This document shows, in pieces, positions 42,589-50,269 of a DNA stretch of 50,269 nucleotides. Both the position numbers and the translations under genes were made by a program. The DNA is taken from the NCBI GenBank assembly GCA_023145965.1, contig JAGLDC010000080.1, positions 1 to 50,269 of the forward strand. Reading direction: 5' to 3'. The stretch comes from a bacterium (lineage in GTDB: Bacteria > UBP14 > UBA6098). The notes under the pieces were generated by a model. The model was given only the letters and a program-made list of their open reading frames with translations. It had not been told where the DNA came from and ran no database searches. Every line of letters begins with the position of its first letter. The stretch's first letter is position 1.

Positions 42589-44949
42589 ATGTCTATTTTC
42601 TATAGGTTTATCGTTTTAATGTTGGTTATAGGTTTAGCATTCTCAGTAAATCCGAACACATCTTGTAAACCTCAGAGAGTCACTTTCGAAGCCGAATGCA
42701 CCGGGTTAATGATGAGAGCCGCAAATCCCTTTGACTATTCCGAACCGTTCGATTATGAATACGACGATGGTTTTGCAACGCTTTCTCTTTCTGCTCCGGT
42801 CGAAAACATGTGCGAGGCTCTGCGAATCCAAGCCGAACACGCGTGTAGCCTCGAATCCGTGGAATTCTACGTTTTCAATGGAGGTTCGCTCGAAGTGCAT
42901 ATATGGGATGTAGATTCGCTTCGTAAACCGAGCACACATGAGCTCATTCCTTCTTTCTTGGAAGTTTTAGATTCCGCAGGTTTCGGTGGATGGGAGGAAA
43001 TATTATTACCAACGAAAATATATCTTCCACCTCTCGGTGAGTGTTTCGTCGGCAGGAAAATAATTACGCCTCTCATGCCAACACTTTATCTCAGTCGTAT
43101 GGTCGATACCGAGAATCGAAGTTATCTTTATATACCATCGTCGCGTCAATGGTTACCACCAAGTTATACTGATTCGACCGGAAGCTGGTATGTTACATAT
43201 CTTATTCGCGCGCACGGCTGGTATTATAACATTCCAGATGAAACACTCTTCGATTTCGATACTAGTTTCATTACTTCGACTAATTTAGGCGTAGCGCTTT
43301 GTGACTGCGATGCAGACTCCGATCCCGACCTTGCAACTGGAAGCCAAATTTACCGCAACGATTCCGGCACATTTAGGATTGTAGCCGGAACTGGCATTTC
43401 CGGTATTGGTTATCCTTTTTGGGGCGATTTCGACCTCGACGGAGAACCAGATATTTTCTTCTGCAGTGGAATAGGAACCGACAAGCTGTATGCCAACGGT
43501 GGAACCGGGTATTTATATCACGATGTAACTTCGCCTGCGGGAGACATCGCAAATGACTACATCACCGAGGCTGCCGCCTGGCTGGATTACGACAAAGACG
43601 GTGATCTCGATATCTATGTTACCAATTCGGCCTCATTTGATTCCACAGATTCTATATGGACATTTTATCCAGACCTTTTCTATCGCAACGAAGGCGCATA
43701 TTTCACCAACGTTACAGATGCCGCTGGAATTGGCCTTGCTACTAGCACTGCCCAATATGGCGCGGGAATCGCTCTGGGCGATTGGAATAATGATAGCTGG
43801 ACAGATATCTATGTTGCCAATGGCCACAATTTTTCCAATTATCTTTGGCAAAACAATGGCGATGGCACCTTTGGCGAGGTAGCTTTCTTCTATGGAGTAG
43901 ATGGATATAATGAAGGTGGGGGCATATATGGAAATTCAATGGGGGCTTGCTTCGGAGACATAGACAACGATGGAGACATGGATCTTTTTGTTGCCAATGA
44001 ATCACCAGCATTTGGTTATTCAACCGCAGACAGGTCTTTCCTCTATATTAACGAAGGACCACCCTATTTCTATATGACCGATCAGCGTGCAATGCGTGGT
44101 ATATCCAACCACAATGACCTCAGTGTCCCTTGCTTTATCGATTATAATAATGATGGTTGGCTCGACATTTTTGCCACAGCAATGGCACCCGGAAACTACG
44201 CAGTTTTATATAAAAACAATGCTGACGGCACCTTTACCGATGTCACCGAAGAATCCGGACTTATACTCAACGGTGCCTCGGCCGCAGGTTGGGGCGATAT
44301 CGATATGGATGGCTATCTCGATCTGGTTGTGGAGTTAGGTAGAGAAAAATTGGTTTATAAGAATAAAACCGCTACAATAACCTCCGAATCCAATAATTGG
44401 GCGAGATTCAAACTCGATGGCGCCGATGGAAATAAGCTGGGTATCGGCACAAGGATTTATCTTTTCGCCGGAGGTATCAGTCAGCTTCGCGAGATAGGCG
44501 CTCAATACGGAGGCCTGCATTCCCAATCTGAACCCATTGCTCATTTCGGTATCGGCGAAGAGGTATCCATAGATTCGGTTGTAATCCAATGGAATTCTGG
44601 CGCTATCGAACGAGTTTATGATGTTTTACCAAACTTCAATTATCACTGGCTAGAAGGCACTCACGGCATCGAGGACAAAAACTTGCTTCCGGCAAAGCTG
44701 AGCGTTTCTTCGCACCCAAATCCATTTAATGGCGCCTGTAAAATCGATATTTCAAACACCACTGGGCCAATTGAACTTGAAATATTCGATATACTTGGGA
44801 AAAAGGTGCATTCCGAGAATATCGTCCATCCCGCAAAGAATACCACTATAATCTGGACTCCCAACAATTCCCTCTCAGGAGGAGTTTATTTTGCGCGCAT
44901 TGCAACCTTAGGTAGGTCATTAGAACAAAAACTTTTATATATTAAGTAA
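42589..44949 (+). CDS. Secreted VCBS/FG-GAP repeat protein with ASPIC/UnbV and sorting-type domains
   Basis: A 786-residue surface protein. Signal peptide about 1-22. Calcium-binding repeats of the FG-GAP/VCBS type recur from about residue 220: D-C-D-A-D-S-D-P-D-L, D-F-D-L-D-G-E-P-D-I, D-I-D-N-D-G-D-M-D-L, D-Y-N-N-D-G-W-L-D-I, D-I-D-M-D-G-Y-L-D-L. The ASPIC/UnbV domain follows (R-F-K-L-D-G-A-D-G-N-K-L-G-I-G-T-R-I, then S-E-P-I-A-H-F-G-I-G), and the C-terminal sorting-type domain ends the chain (H-P-N-P-F-N-G, E-I-F-D-I-L-G-K-K-V, G-V-Y-F-A-R-I, L-L-Y-I-K). A ligand-binding or adhesion role is likely. GGAGGAG precedes the ATG. Confidence 0.9.
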   Translation: MSIFYRFIVLMLVIGLAFSVNPNTSCKPQRVTFEAECTGLMMRAANPFDYSEPFDYEYDDGFATLSLSAPVENMCEALRIQAEHACSLESVEFYVFNGGSLEVHIWDVDSLRKPSTHELIPSFLEVLDSAGFGGWEEILLPTKIYLPPLGECFVGRKIITPLMPTLYLSRMVDTENRSYLYIPSSRQWLPPSYTDSTGSWYVTYLIRAHGWYYNIPDETLFDFDTSFITSTNLGVALCDCDADSDPDLATGSQIYRNDSGTFRIVAGTGISGIGYPFWGDFDLDGEPDIFFCSGIGTDKLYANGGTGYLYHDVTSPAGDIANDYITEAAAWLDYDKDGDLDIYVTNSASFDSTDSIWTFYPDLFYRNEGAYFTNVTDAAGIGLATSTAQYGAGIALGDWNNDSWTDIYVANGHNFSNYLWQNNGDGTFGEVAFFYGVDGYNEGGGIYGNSMGACFGDIDNDGDMDLFVANESPAFGYSTADRSFLYINEGPPYFYMTDQRAMRGISNHNDLSVPCFIDYNNDGWLDIFATAMAPGNYAVLYKNNADGTFTDVTEESGLILNGASAAGWGDIDMDGYLDLVVELGREKLVYKNKTATITSESNNWARFKLDGADGNKLGIGTRIYLFAGGISQLREIGAQYGGLHSQSEPIAHFGIGEEVSIDSVVIQWNSGAIERVYDVLPNFNYHWLEGTHGIEDKNLLPAKLSVSSHPNPFNGACKIDISNTTGPIELEIFDILGKKVHSENIVHPAKNTTIIWTPNNSLSGGVYFARIATLGRSLEQKLLYIK

Positions 44950-44956
44950 AATAGCT

Positions 44957-45655
44957 ATGAGACCTATATTAGGTGTTTTTATCCTCACTCTTGGATTGCT
45001 CTTTACAGCGTCTCCATGTGCTCGCGCTGAATCGCTTGATGACTTTGTTACACGGATTATAGCTTCAGATACTCTTGGAACACCTGAGCAGTATATGTTT
45101 ACTGCTGAGGAAACAGTTATTTCATATCAAGACAAAAAGAGGACTGAAAAAAAAGGCGCAGTGTTTTCTCAAAAAAGATACACAATTTACGGAGAGGATA
45201 GCGTCGAAGTGGAGGTTCTTAGCACCACAGTCGAAGGTGATTCATTGCCAGATAATGGCAAGGGAAACAGTGAAGAGAGAGAAACCCTCGCCGACGAGGA
45301 TATGCCTTTCAACACAAACACTCTCCCAGATTACATTTACGAGGATCTCGGTGTTGTTACACTAAACAGCGAATCCACAAGAAAAATCAGATTTCGCTCT
45401 AAAAAACGAAGTAAAAACAAAATCGATGGGATAGCCTGGTTCGATCCGACAACCGCCTATTTAGAACGCATGGATTTCGAATATGCTAGAAAACCATTCG
45501 CAATAAAAGACTTCAGTGCTGTGTTGAAATTAACTTATCGAGACGGTTATAAATTCCTATCCTACTTCGAGATGGAGCTCCGTGTCAAAGTCCCCATAAT
45601 CATGGAAATGAATTTGTCTGTTAAACAGGTCATCACCAAAATAGATGTTTTATGA
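44957..45655 (+). CDS. Secreted periplasmic protein (hypothetical)
   Basis: A 232-residue exported protein (signal peptide about 1-24, cut near A-R-A-E) that starts eight bases after the surface protein stop. The beta-rich mature part, with D-G-I-A-W-F-D-P-T-T-A-Y-L-E-R-M-D-F-E-Y, recalls LolA/LppX-like outer-membrane lipoprotein carriers, in which a long antiparallel sheet forms a groove. That similarity is from pattern only. A middle stretch (G-N-S-E-E-R-E-T) is polar and may be a loop. The gene ends eight bases before the convergent SDR gene, with a likely terminator between and into it. Confidence 0.62.
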   Translation: MRPILGVFILTLGLLFTASPCARAESLDDFVTRIIASDTLGTPEQYMFTAEETVISYQDKKRTEKKGAVFSQKRYTIYGEDSVEVEVLSTTVEGDSLPDNGKGNSEERETLADEDMPFNTNTLPDYIYEDLGVVTLNSESTRKIRFRSKKRSKNKIDGIAWFDPTTAYLERMDFEYARKPFAIKDFSAVLKLTYRDGYKFLSYFEMELRVKVPIIMEMNLSVKQVITKIDVL

Positions 45656-45684
45656 GGCTCTGGTTATAACCAGCCGTTTTTTTT
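45655..45684 (+). terminator. Likely terminator of the 44957 gene, lying in the end of the opposite gene
   Basis: The palindrome CTGGTTATAACCAG (45660-45673), extended by GGC/GCC pairing with a two-base bulge, is followed by eight T (45677-45684). These T encode the Lys codons just before the end of the minus-strand SDR gene. It is a plausible intrinsic terminator for the plus-strand gene. Confidence 0.45.
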
Positions 45685-46635
45685 ATACCATTCGATTGTT
45701 TCGGCTATACCGTGTTTAACATTATAATGTGGTTCCCAATTGGCTTGATATCTGAAAAGTGAACCATCACAAACCCAGTTTTTAGAAAGCTCATACGCCT
45801 TTTCCAGAGAGAGAAGTGGTGGCTTTCGATTTATTAGAGAAAGCCCTCTAGCCAGTCCCGAAACCGTAATCAAGGAGAATTTAGGCAGTCTAATACTGAG
45901 TGTTCGTTTACCCAATTCTCTGGCAATAGCACTCGTAAATTTACGCCAAGTATAAGTTTGGCCATCTTCGATGAAGTAAACCGAAAAATCATTTTTAAAA
46001 TCCAATGAAACGGAAACTGCTTCTGCCAAGTCTTTGACATAAATAGCCGAGAACTGCCGCTCAGGATCTCCCGGAAATAAAATGATACCCTTAGAAATCA
46101 TCTTAAAAAAGGTGTAAACATCCTTATCGCGTGGGCCGTACACCATCGGTGGCCTTATAATGGTTACTGGAAACAACGAAGAAAAAGATCGAAGTGCTCT
46201 CTCGGCTTCGAGTTTGCTGCAGCCATAACTCGATACCGGACACTCCATGGTTGTTTCATTAATTACTTCGCAATCTCGACCGGGTTTTCCTGCAGCCTGA
46301 CTAGATATGAAAACGAACCTCTTAAGGCCACTAGCATACTGCGAACATAATTCGGCTAACTTAACAGTCGCCAGAAGGTTTGTCTTAAAAAAATCGCTTT
46401 TCCGTTTAGCTCTGACAGCACCAGCACAATGCACAACAGCATCCATCTTGGGAAGCACGGTTTTCAGGGCATCGAGCCTTTCCATTGGTGCGATGATCCT
46501 CTCTGCATCTTTATTCAACCAACGTAAATTTGAGCTTTCCCTAATCGCGACAACCACACGATGCCCTTCTTCGCAAAGTCTATCGACTATATGCGAGCCC
46601 ACAAAACCGGTACCGCCTGTTACGAGTATCCTCAT
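45664..46635 (-). CDS. NAD(P)-dependent epimerase/dehydratase (extended SDR)
   Basis: A 323-residue sugar-nucleotide-type oxidoreductase. The Rossmann motif is T-G7-G8-T-G10-F-V-G13, and the catalytic set is S111/S112, Y137-G-C-S-K141 (Y-x3-K). Extended SDR enzymes of this kind act on nucleotide sugars or on 3-beta-hydroxysteroid-like and dihydroflavonol-like substrates; the substrate is not told by the sequence. The gene follows the acetyltransferase-like gene by eight bases on the same strand. Confidence 0.9.
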   Translation of the reverse strand: MRILVTGGTGFVGSHIVDRLCEEGHRVVVAIRESSNLRWLNKDAERIIAPMERLDALKTVLPKMDAVVHCAGAVRAKRKSDFFKTNLLATVKLAELCSQYASGLKRFVFISSQAAGKPGRDCEVINETTMECPVSSYGCSKLEAERALRSFSSLFPVTIIRPPMVYGPRDKDVYTFFKMISKGIILFPGDPERQFSAIYVKDLAEAVSVSLDFKNDFSVYFIEDGQTYTWRKFTSAIARELGKRTLSIRLPKFSLITVSGLARGLSLINRKPPLLSLEKAYELSKNWVCDGSLFRYQANWEPHYNVKHGIAETIEWYKKNGWL

Positions 46636-46643
46636 TATCCAGC

Positions 46644-47753
46644 CTATAGCTTATATTCATAAATACGATAAGTTTTATATTTTTTTGCTGCGAGTTTTAT
46701 AGCAGTGTTATTCATAGGATGATTATCCTCGTCCACCCATGATAGTTCGGCGCTTGTGAATCCCTTTTTTAAACCGTTTATATATGTTTTATAATAAAAA
46801 ACAAGGTCTATTCCGCGATTGCGGAAACCCTCCATCACACCCATAGTTATAACTCTGGCGCGAGTTATTCTCTTTTTTGCTTGTAATATTTTGAATATAC
46901 CTATCGGGAAAAGCCTTCCGTGGGCCGTTTTAAGAGCTGCATTGAAATCCGGAATGGTAATCGACAGCCCCACAGGTTTACCATCGATCTCGGCAAAAAA
47001 GACAAGGTCGGGATCGACTATCATTTTTAGGTCTTTTCCAAGTAGCTTAAACTCAGCTTCAGTCATGGGAGTATATATATTATTTACCTGCTCAAAATCG
47101 TTATAAATAATTCTGGCACGCTCTATCTCATTGTCCCAATCCTTCATATTGATGTTTCTTATAGTGAAACGTCCTCTCTCGATAAGCCGAGGAATAATCT
47201 TTTCAAGCCTTTCCGGCATCTCGGGTTTATCGATTAGCCACGCATAGAGGTCTTTCCATTTTTTATGACCGTATCTCTCGACAAGGTCTATATAATGTGG
47301 GGGGTTATAGGCCATCATCAAGACAGGCGAGGAATCGAAGCCATCGATTAGCAGACCTGCGATATCGTTTGCAGATGGACTGAGAGGACCAATGATTCGA
47401 GAAACTCCCTGCTTTTGCGCCCACTCTATCGCCGAATCGAAAAGGGCATTGGACATAGCTTTATCGTTCTCGGATTCGAACCATCCCCAATATGCAACTT
47501 TCTCTCGATGATATTCTTCGAAAAGCCTATCGACTATCGCTGCGATTCGTCCAACCGATCTTCTCCCCTTTCTCGCAACAAAAAACTCGGCTTCGGCATG
47601 TTCGAAAAACGGATTTTTCTCTCTATCTAGTTTTTTAAACTCATCCATTTTAAGAGGTGCAACCCATTTTTCATCATGCTTATAGATATGATATGGTGCC
47701 CGGATAAAATCACCGAGATCGTTTTTATTCATAACTGGTCGAATTGTTATCAT
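46644..47753 (-). CDS. GNAT-like N-acetyltransferase family protein (function unknown)
   Basis: A 369-residue cytosolic protein. The N-terminus I-R-P-V-M-N-K-N-D-L and N-P-F-F-E-H-A-E-A-E-F-F-V-A-R-K-G, then I-G-P-L-S-P-S-A-N-D and L-L-I-D-G-F-D-S-S-P-V, belong to a conserved family usually labelled GNAT-like or, wrongly, dATP pyrophosphohydrolase. The CoA-binding part is likely the last 120 residues, where M-G-V-M-E-G-F-R-N-R-G-I-D matches the R-x2-G loop. ATG 47753 is used: AAGG lies five bases before it, while the longer frame overlaps the upstream gene. It is between a surface protein and the SDR gene, in one likely operon. Confidence 0.78.
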   Translation of the reverse strand: MITIRPVMNKNDLGDFIRAPYHIYKHDEKWVAPLKMDEFKKLDREKNPFFEHAEAEFFVARKGRRSVGRIAAIVDRLFEEYHREKVAYWGWFESENDKAMSNALFDSAIEWAQKQGVSRIIGPLSPSANDIAGLLIDGFDSSPVLMMAYNPPHYIDLVERYGHKKWKDLYAWLIDKPEMPERLEKIIPRLIERGRFTIRNINMKDWDNEIERARIIYNDFEQVNNIYTPMTEAEFKLLGKDLKMIVDPDLVFFAEIDGKPVGLSITIPDFNAALKTAHGRLFPIGIFKILQAKKRITRARVITMGVMEGFRNRGIDLVFYYKTYINGLKKGFTSAELSWVDEDNHPMNNTAIKLAAKKYKTYRIYEYKL

Positions 47754-47760
47754 CAGAACC

Positions 47761-50269
47761 TTACTTAACGAGAAGAATTTTTGCGGTTTCTGTCGATTCA
47801 CCGATAGAGATACTGAGATTATAGACGCCGGTCGGAAGCGGCTTCCCAGCTTCGTCTGTTCCATCCCAAACCGTCCCATATTTCCCTGCCGACACATCAC
47901 CGGAAAATAGTTCTCTTATCCGTCTTCCAGCAATATCGAAAACCTTGATCTCAACATATCCTTCTGGCGTCGAAAACTCGAAACGACATGCGGAATTGAA
48001 CGGATTTGGAAAAGGTTTTCCAAGAGAAAGAGTAAGCGGTTTATCGATCTCGCTAATTCCTACTGGAACAATCCGGCAATACACTGGAATCACCTTGCTG
48101 GGATTAGCTCTATCATTTGTTGTTATTCCAAGCCAAGCCCTGTATTCGCCTATCGAAATAGAGGGAACATCTACATGAAGATTCACACTCTGCGGTGCTT
48201 CGGAAGAAACTACACTGCTAATTGGCGATTCATCCAGCCACCAAGCATCCGATAGAAGATACAAGATAGGGGAACTCCCGGGATTCGGAGCCTGATCTTC
48301 GAACACCGGGACCCCTGTGAATTCGGTAATAATTGCAGCGTAAATATATATCGACGACGGGTCTTCTATCTGTGCCTTAGTGAAACCAACGCCAGCGGAA
48401 TCACCGTTAGCCATTATCCAATGTGGTGTTCCTGCCAGATCCCAACCATAAGAACTCGAAGGCGCATATTTAAGAATCACTCCAGGAGTAGGAAGCGGAA
48501 TTGCGCCCACGGCAACAAGATATTCAACTCCCATGAAGTCAGGGCTTCCGGTACTGGGATCCATATCGATATCTATCCCGAAACCAGCGGCAAAATCCTC
48601 CTCGGGATCGCCCATATAGCTCCACGAATCAAACTTAAACCATACATTAGCACCGTCATGTTGACCCCAAATATCACGAATATCTTTATCTGTCGAAGGC
48701 TCGTCTGGATCGCGTAACAAAAATCTCCAATCGTCTGGTGAAGGCGAAGTCATAGCATCGACAATCAAGTCGTCGAAGGCACTGCCTTCATTCATATGTC
48801 TCAGGACATCCATAATGCGCCTACCAAAATCGGACGACACAGAGCCGCATTCCCTTGTCTCCGGTTCAGAATTAAATTCGGATATTTCGAATTCTAAACC
48901 TCCACTTCCAATATTAGCTATCGATAGATGAGTATCGAATGGCTCTGAGCCATATGTTAGAACGAGGGCAACACTGTCCGGTTCTATCGAGGCGATGGCA
49001 TTGAATGGCATTGCCTCGGCTATGGCTGTTGGAAGACTTTCCTCATCATGATAGAGCGCAGTAACCCGATAATAATATGGGATTTCATTTGCAACATCTG
49101 TATCCGTGTAAAATGTGTCAATAATCGGGTGAGGATTAATTGGAGTCATTGTAAAATCATCGGGGCTTAACGCTCGATAAATATTATATCCATCAAAACT
49201 CGCTGGCCTAAAGCGAATTGTAGTGCCAGATGAAGGATCAGGTGACGCCCAGTTTAAAGGAATATGAATATTGTAGCCCGATTCAGCAATTAAATTACCG
49301 GGCGACAAAACAATTTGTTTTTCAAGAAGGGCCAAATCGTCGATATACCAACCCGGACCGTTGGCGCCATCATCAGATTTGAAGATAAATTCGAAACTAA
49401 TTAGATCGAAACCACCGGACATGAAAGGCGTTAGATCGAAAATAACCTTCTCCCAACTATCGCTATATCCGCTGAAACCAGCATGACCACTCGCAGCAAC
49501 CATCGATGATGGATAGCCTCCGATAGGCTCGATATCATACCATCGAACACCACCATCGGAGCTTATACGAAGATGTCCTCCATCGAATGGCCTTTCAGCA
49601 GCCCAGAATGACCACATCTCCATAGTCCCTGAATTCCATCCGATCACATCGAAATCATCCGTTTTCAATATATAATCAGCGTTATTACTGTAATCGCCCG
49701 TAAGCATCGTGCCCCAACATTTACTACCCGAATAGGCACCAACATCTTCACGCGGGATACCCCATTGCCAACCGCGTGGCGAAATAAATTCGCCATCATC
49801 GCTCTCAAAATCAACCCAAATAGAGCGGACAATCGAAAAACTAAAATTCCCAACAACAGGCAAAAGCGTGATGTTCGATATTATCGCTCCATCGATTGCT
49901 TCAATACGGTATTCGATGTTATCACCCGTATCGATGAATTCGGGTTCTAGATAGGTCAAGCACTCCCCAATGCTATCTGGAATAGTGACAAGGGTTTCCG
50001 GCGACCCATGGTTGAATGACCATATAACAAGGCATTTATCTACCCCAAGATTATCCTCGACGACAAATTTAACCTCATATGGTGCCGCCTCTGGTGCGGC
50101 ATCCTTCAAAGGTCTGTGGTGAATTACTGGAGCTATCGTATCTGTCCCAACATAAAAACCGAAAAACTCGAGCGGCCAACTCTCAGGGAGAGTGGAGCAT
50201 ATACCTAAAGTATCACAAGCAGAAATATAGTAATGGACTTCATATTCGAAGCCGGCACCCAAGATATCG
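47761..50269 (-). CDS. Secreted surface protein with sorting-type C-terminus (N-terminus outside window)
   Basis: At least 833 residues; the frame is open to the window edge, so the true start is beyond 50269. Parts seen: Ig/Fn3-like strands, an immune-inhibitor-A-type jelly roll (P-R-G-W-Q-W-G, then G-W-Y-I-D-D-L-A-L), a region with D-P-S-S-G-T-T-I-R-F-R-P and an Fn3-like domain (Y-Y-Y-R-V-T-A-L-Y), a following unclassified domain, and the C-terminal sorting-type domain (F-P-N-P-F-N-S, K-V-F-D-I-A-G-R-R-I, G-V-Y-N-L, I-L-L-V-K). The presence of the jelly roll suggests a peptidase or adhesin whose catalytic part, if any, lies outside the window. Confidence 0.8.
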   Translation of the reverse strand, partial: DILGAGFEYEVHYYISACDTLGICSTLPESWPLEFFGFYVGTDTIAPVIHHRPLKDAAPEAAPYEVKFVVEDNLGVDKCLVIWSFNHGSPETLVTIPDSIGECLTYLEPEFIDTGDNIEYRIEAIDGAIISNITLLPVVGNFSFSIVRSIWVDFESDDGEFISPRGWQWGIPREDVGAYSGSKCWGTMLTGDYSNNADYILKTDDFDVIGWNSGTMEMWSFWAAERPFDGGHLRISSDGGVRWYDIEPIGGYPSSMVAASGHAGFSGYSDSWEKVIFDLTPFMSGGFDLISFEFIFKSDDGANGPGWYIDDLALLEKQIVLSPGNLIAESGYNIHIPLNWASPDPSSGTTIRFRPASFDGYNIYRALSPDDFTMTPINPHPIIDTFYTDTDVANEIPYYYRVTALYHDEESLPTAIAEAMPFNAIASIEPDSVALVLTYGSEPFDTHLSIANIGSGGLEFEISEFNSEPETRECGSVSSDFGRRIMDVLRHMNEGSAFDDLIVDAMTSPSPDDWRFLLRDPDEPSTDKDIRDIWGQHDGANVWFKFDSWSYMGDPEEDFAAGFGIDIDMDPSTGSPDFMGVEYLVAVGAIPLPTPGVILKYAPSSSYGWDLAGTPHWIMANGDSAGVGFTKAQIEDPSSIYIYAAIITEFTGVPVFEDQAPNPGSSPILYLLSDAWWLDESPISSVVSSEAPQSVNLHVDVPSISIGEYRAWLGITTNDRANPSKVIPVYCRIVPVGISEIDKPLTLSLGKPFPNPFNSACRFEFSTPEGYVEIKVFDIAGRRIRELFSGDVSAGKYGTVWDGTDEAGKPLPTGVYNLSISIGESTETAKILLVK

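Overview
The window looks like chromosomal DNA of a diderm, probably uncultured, bacterium related to the Fibrobacteres-Chlorobi-Bacteroidetes (FCB) lineages. Four large secreted proteins share a C-terminal Ig-like sorting-type domain (P-N-P-F-N, then an F-D-I-x-G strand, then a final [LI]-x-[IV]-K). There are also outer-membrane beta-barrel-like proteins, lipoproteins and a class A penicillin-binding protein. I cannot name the phylum from this alone. Genes are dense. TTG is used often as a start behind good GGAGG-type ribosome binding sites, and neighbouring genes often overlap by 1-11 bases. No rRNA, tRNA, CRISPR array, prophage or integrase was seen.

Layout. 50-4544: small envelope proteins and a membrane-bound PP2C phosphatase with a LytS-type 5TM sensor. 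4541-5442: three small conserved proteins (DUF1858, AhpD-like, DUF3467). 5664-6960: tryptophanyl-tRNA synthetase with a probable 4Fe-4S site, followed by a degenerate dicluster ferredoxin. 6964-15138: a plus-strand series with a PPC-domain lipoprotein, a nitroreductase, a two-gene partner-switching module (STAS substrate plus fused sensor/phosphatase/kinase), an EamA transporter, an FAH-family hydrolase, a lipoprotein, coaD, a PAS protein and a secreted alpha/beta hydrolase. 15161-15520: a four-segment membrane gene broken by two opposite frameshifts. 15653-25849: three giant secreted proteins in a row, the first with a recent 54-bp tandem repeat and phage-tail-fibre-like modules.

25855-27766 (minus): an operon of a TPR membrane protein, a lone IS200-type HUH (Y1) transposase-like protein and a diguanylate cyclase. 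27815-31779: UPF0173 hydrolase, a shared terminator and a large M4/M36-type metalloprotease. 32039-38796: PBP1A, an XRE regulator, envelope proteins, a GH57 branching enzyme and galT. 38990-45655: RicT-like Fe-S protein, a secreted protein of the family often labelled asparagine synthetase B, a PLD lipoprotein, a CPBP-like membrane protein, a VCBS/ASPIC surface protein and a periplasmic protein. 45664-50262 (minus): an SDR epimerase, an acetyltransferase-like protein and a large surface protein cut by the window edge.

Two themes link the genes. The first is signalling: two RsbU-type phosphatases, an RsbW-type kinase domain, a STAS protein, a PAS protein and a GGDEF cyclase. The second is cell-surface display and export. 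The best leads for something undescribed are the transposase-like gene built into a c-di-GMP operon and the three-gene giant surface operon beside the broken membrane gene.
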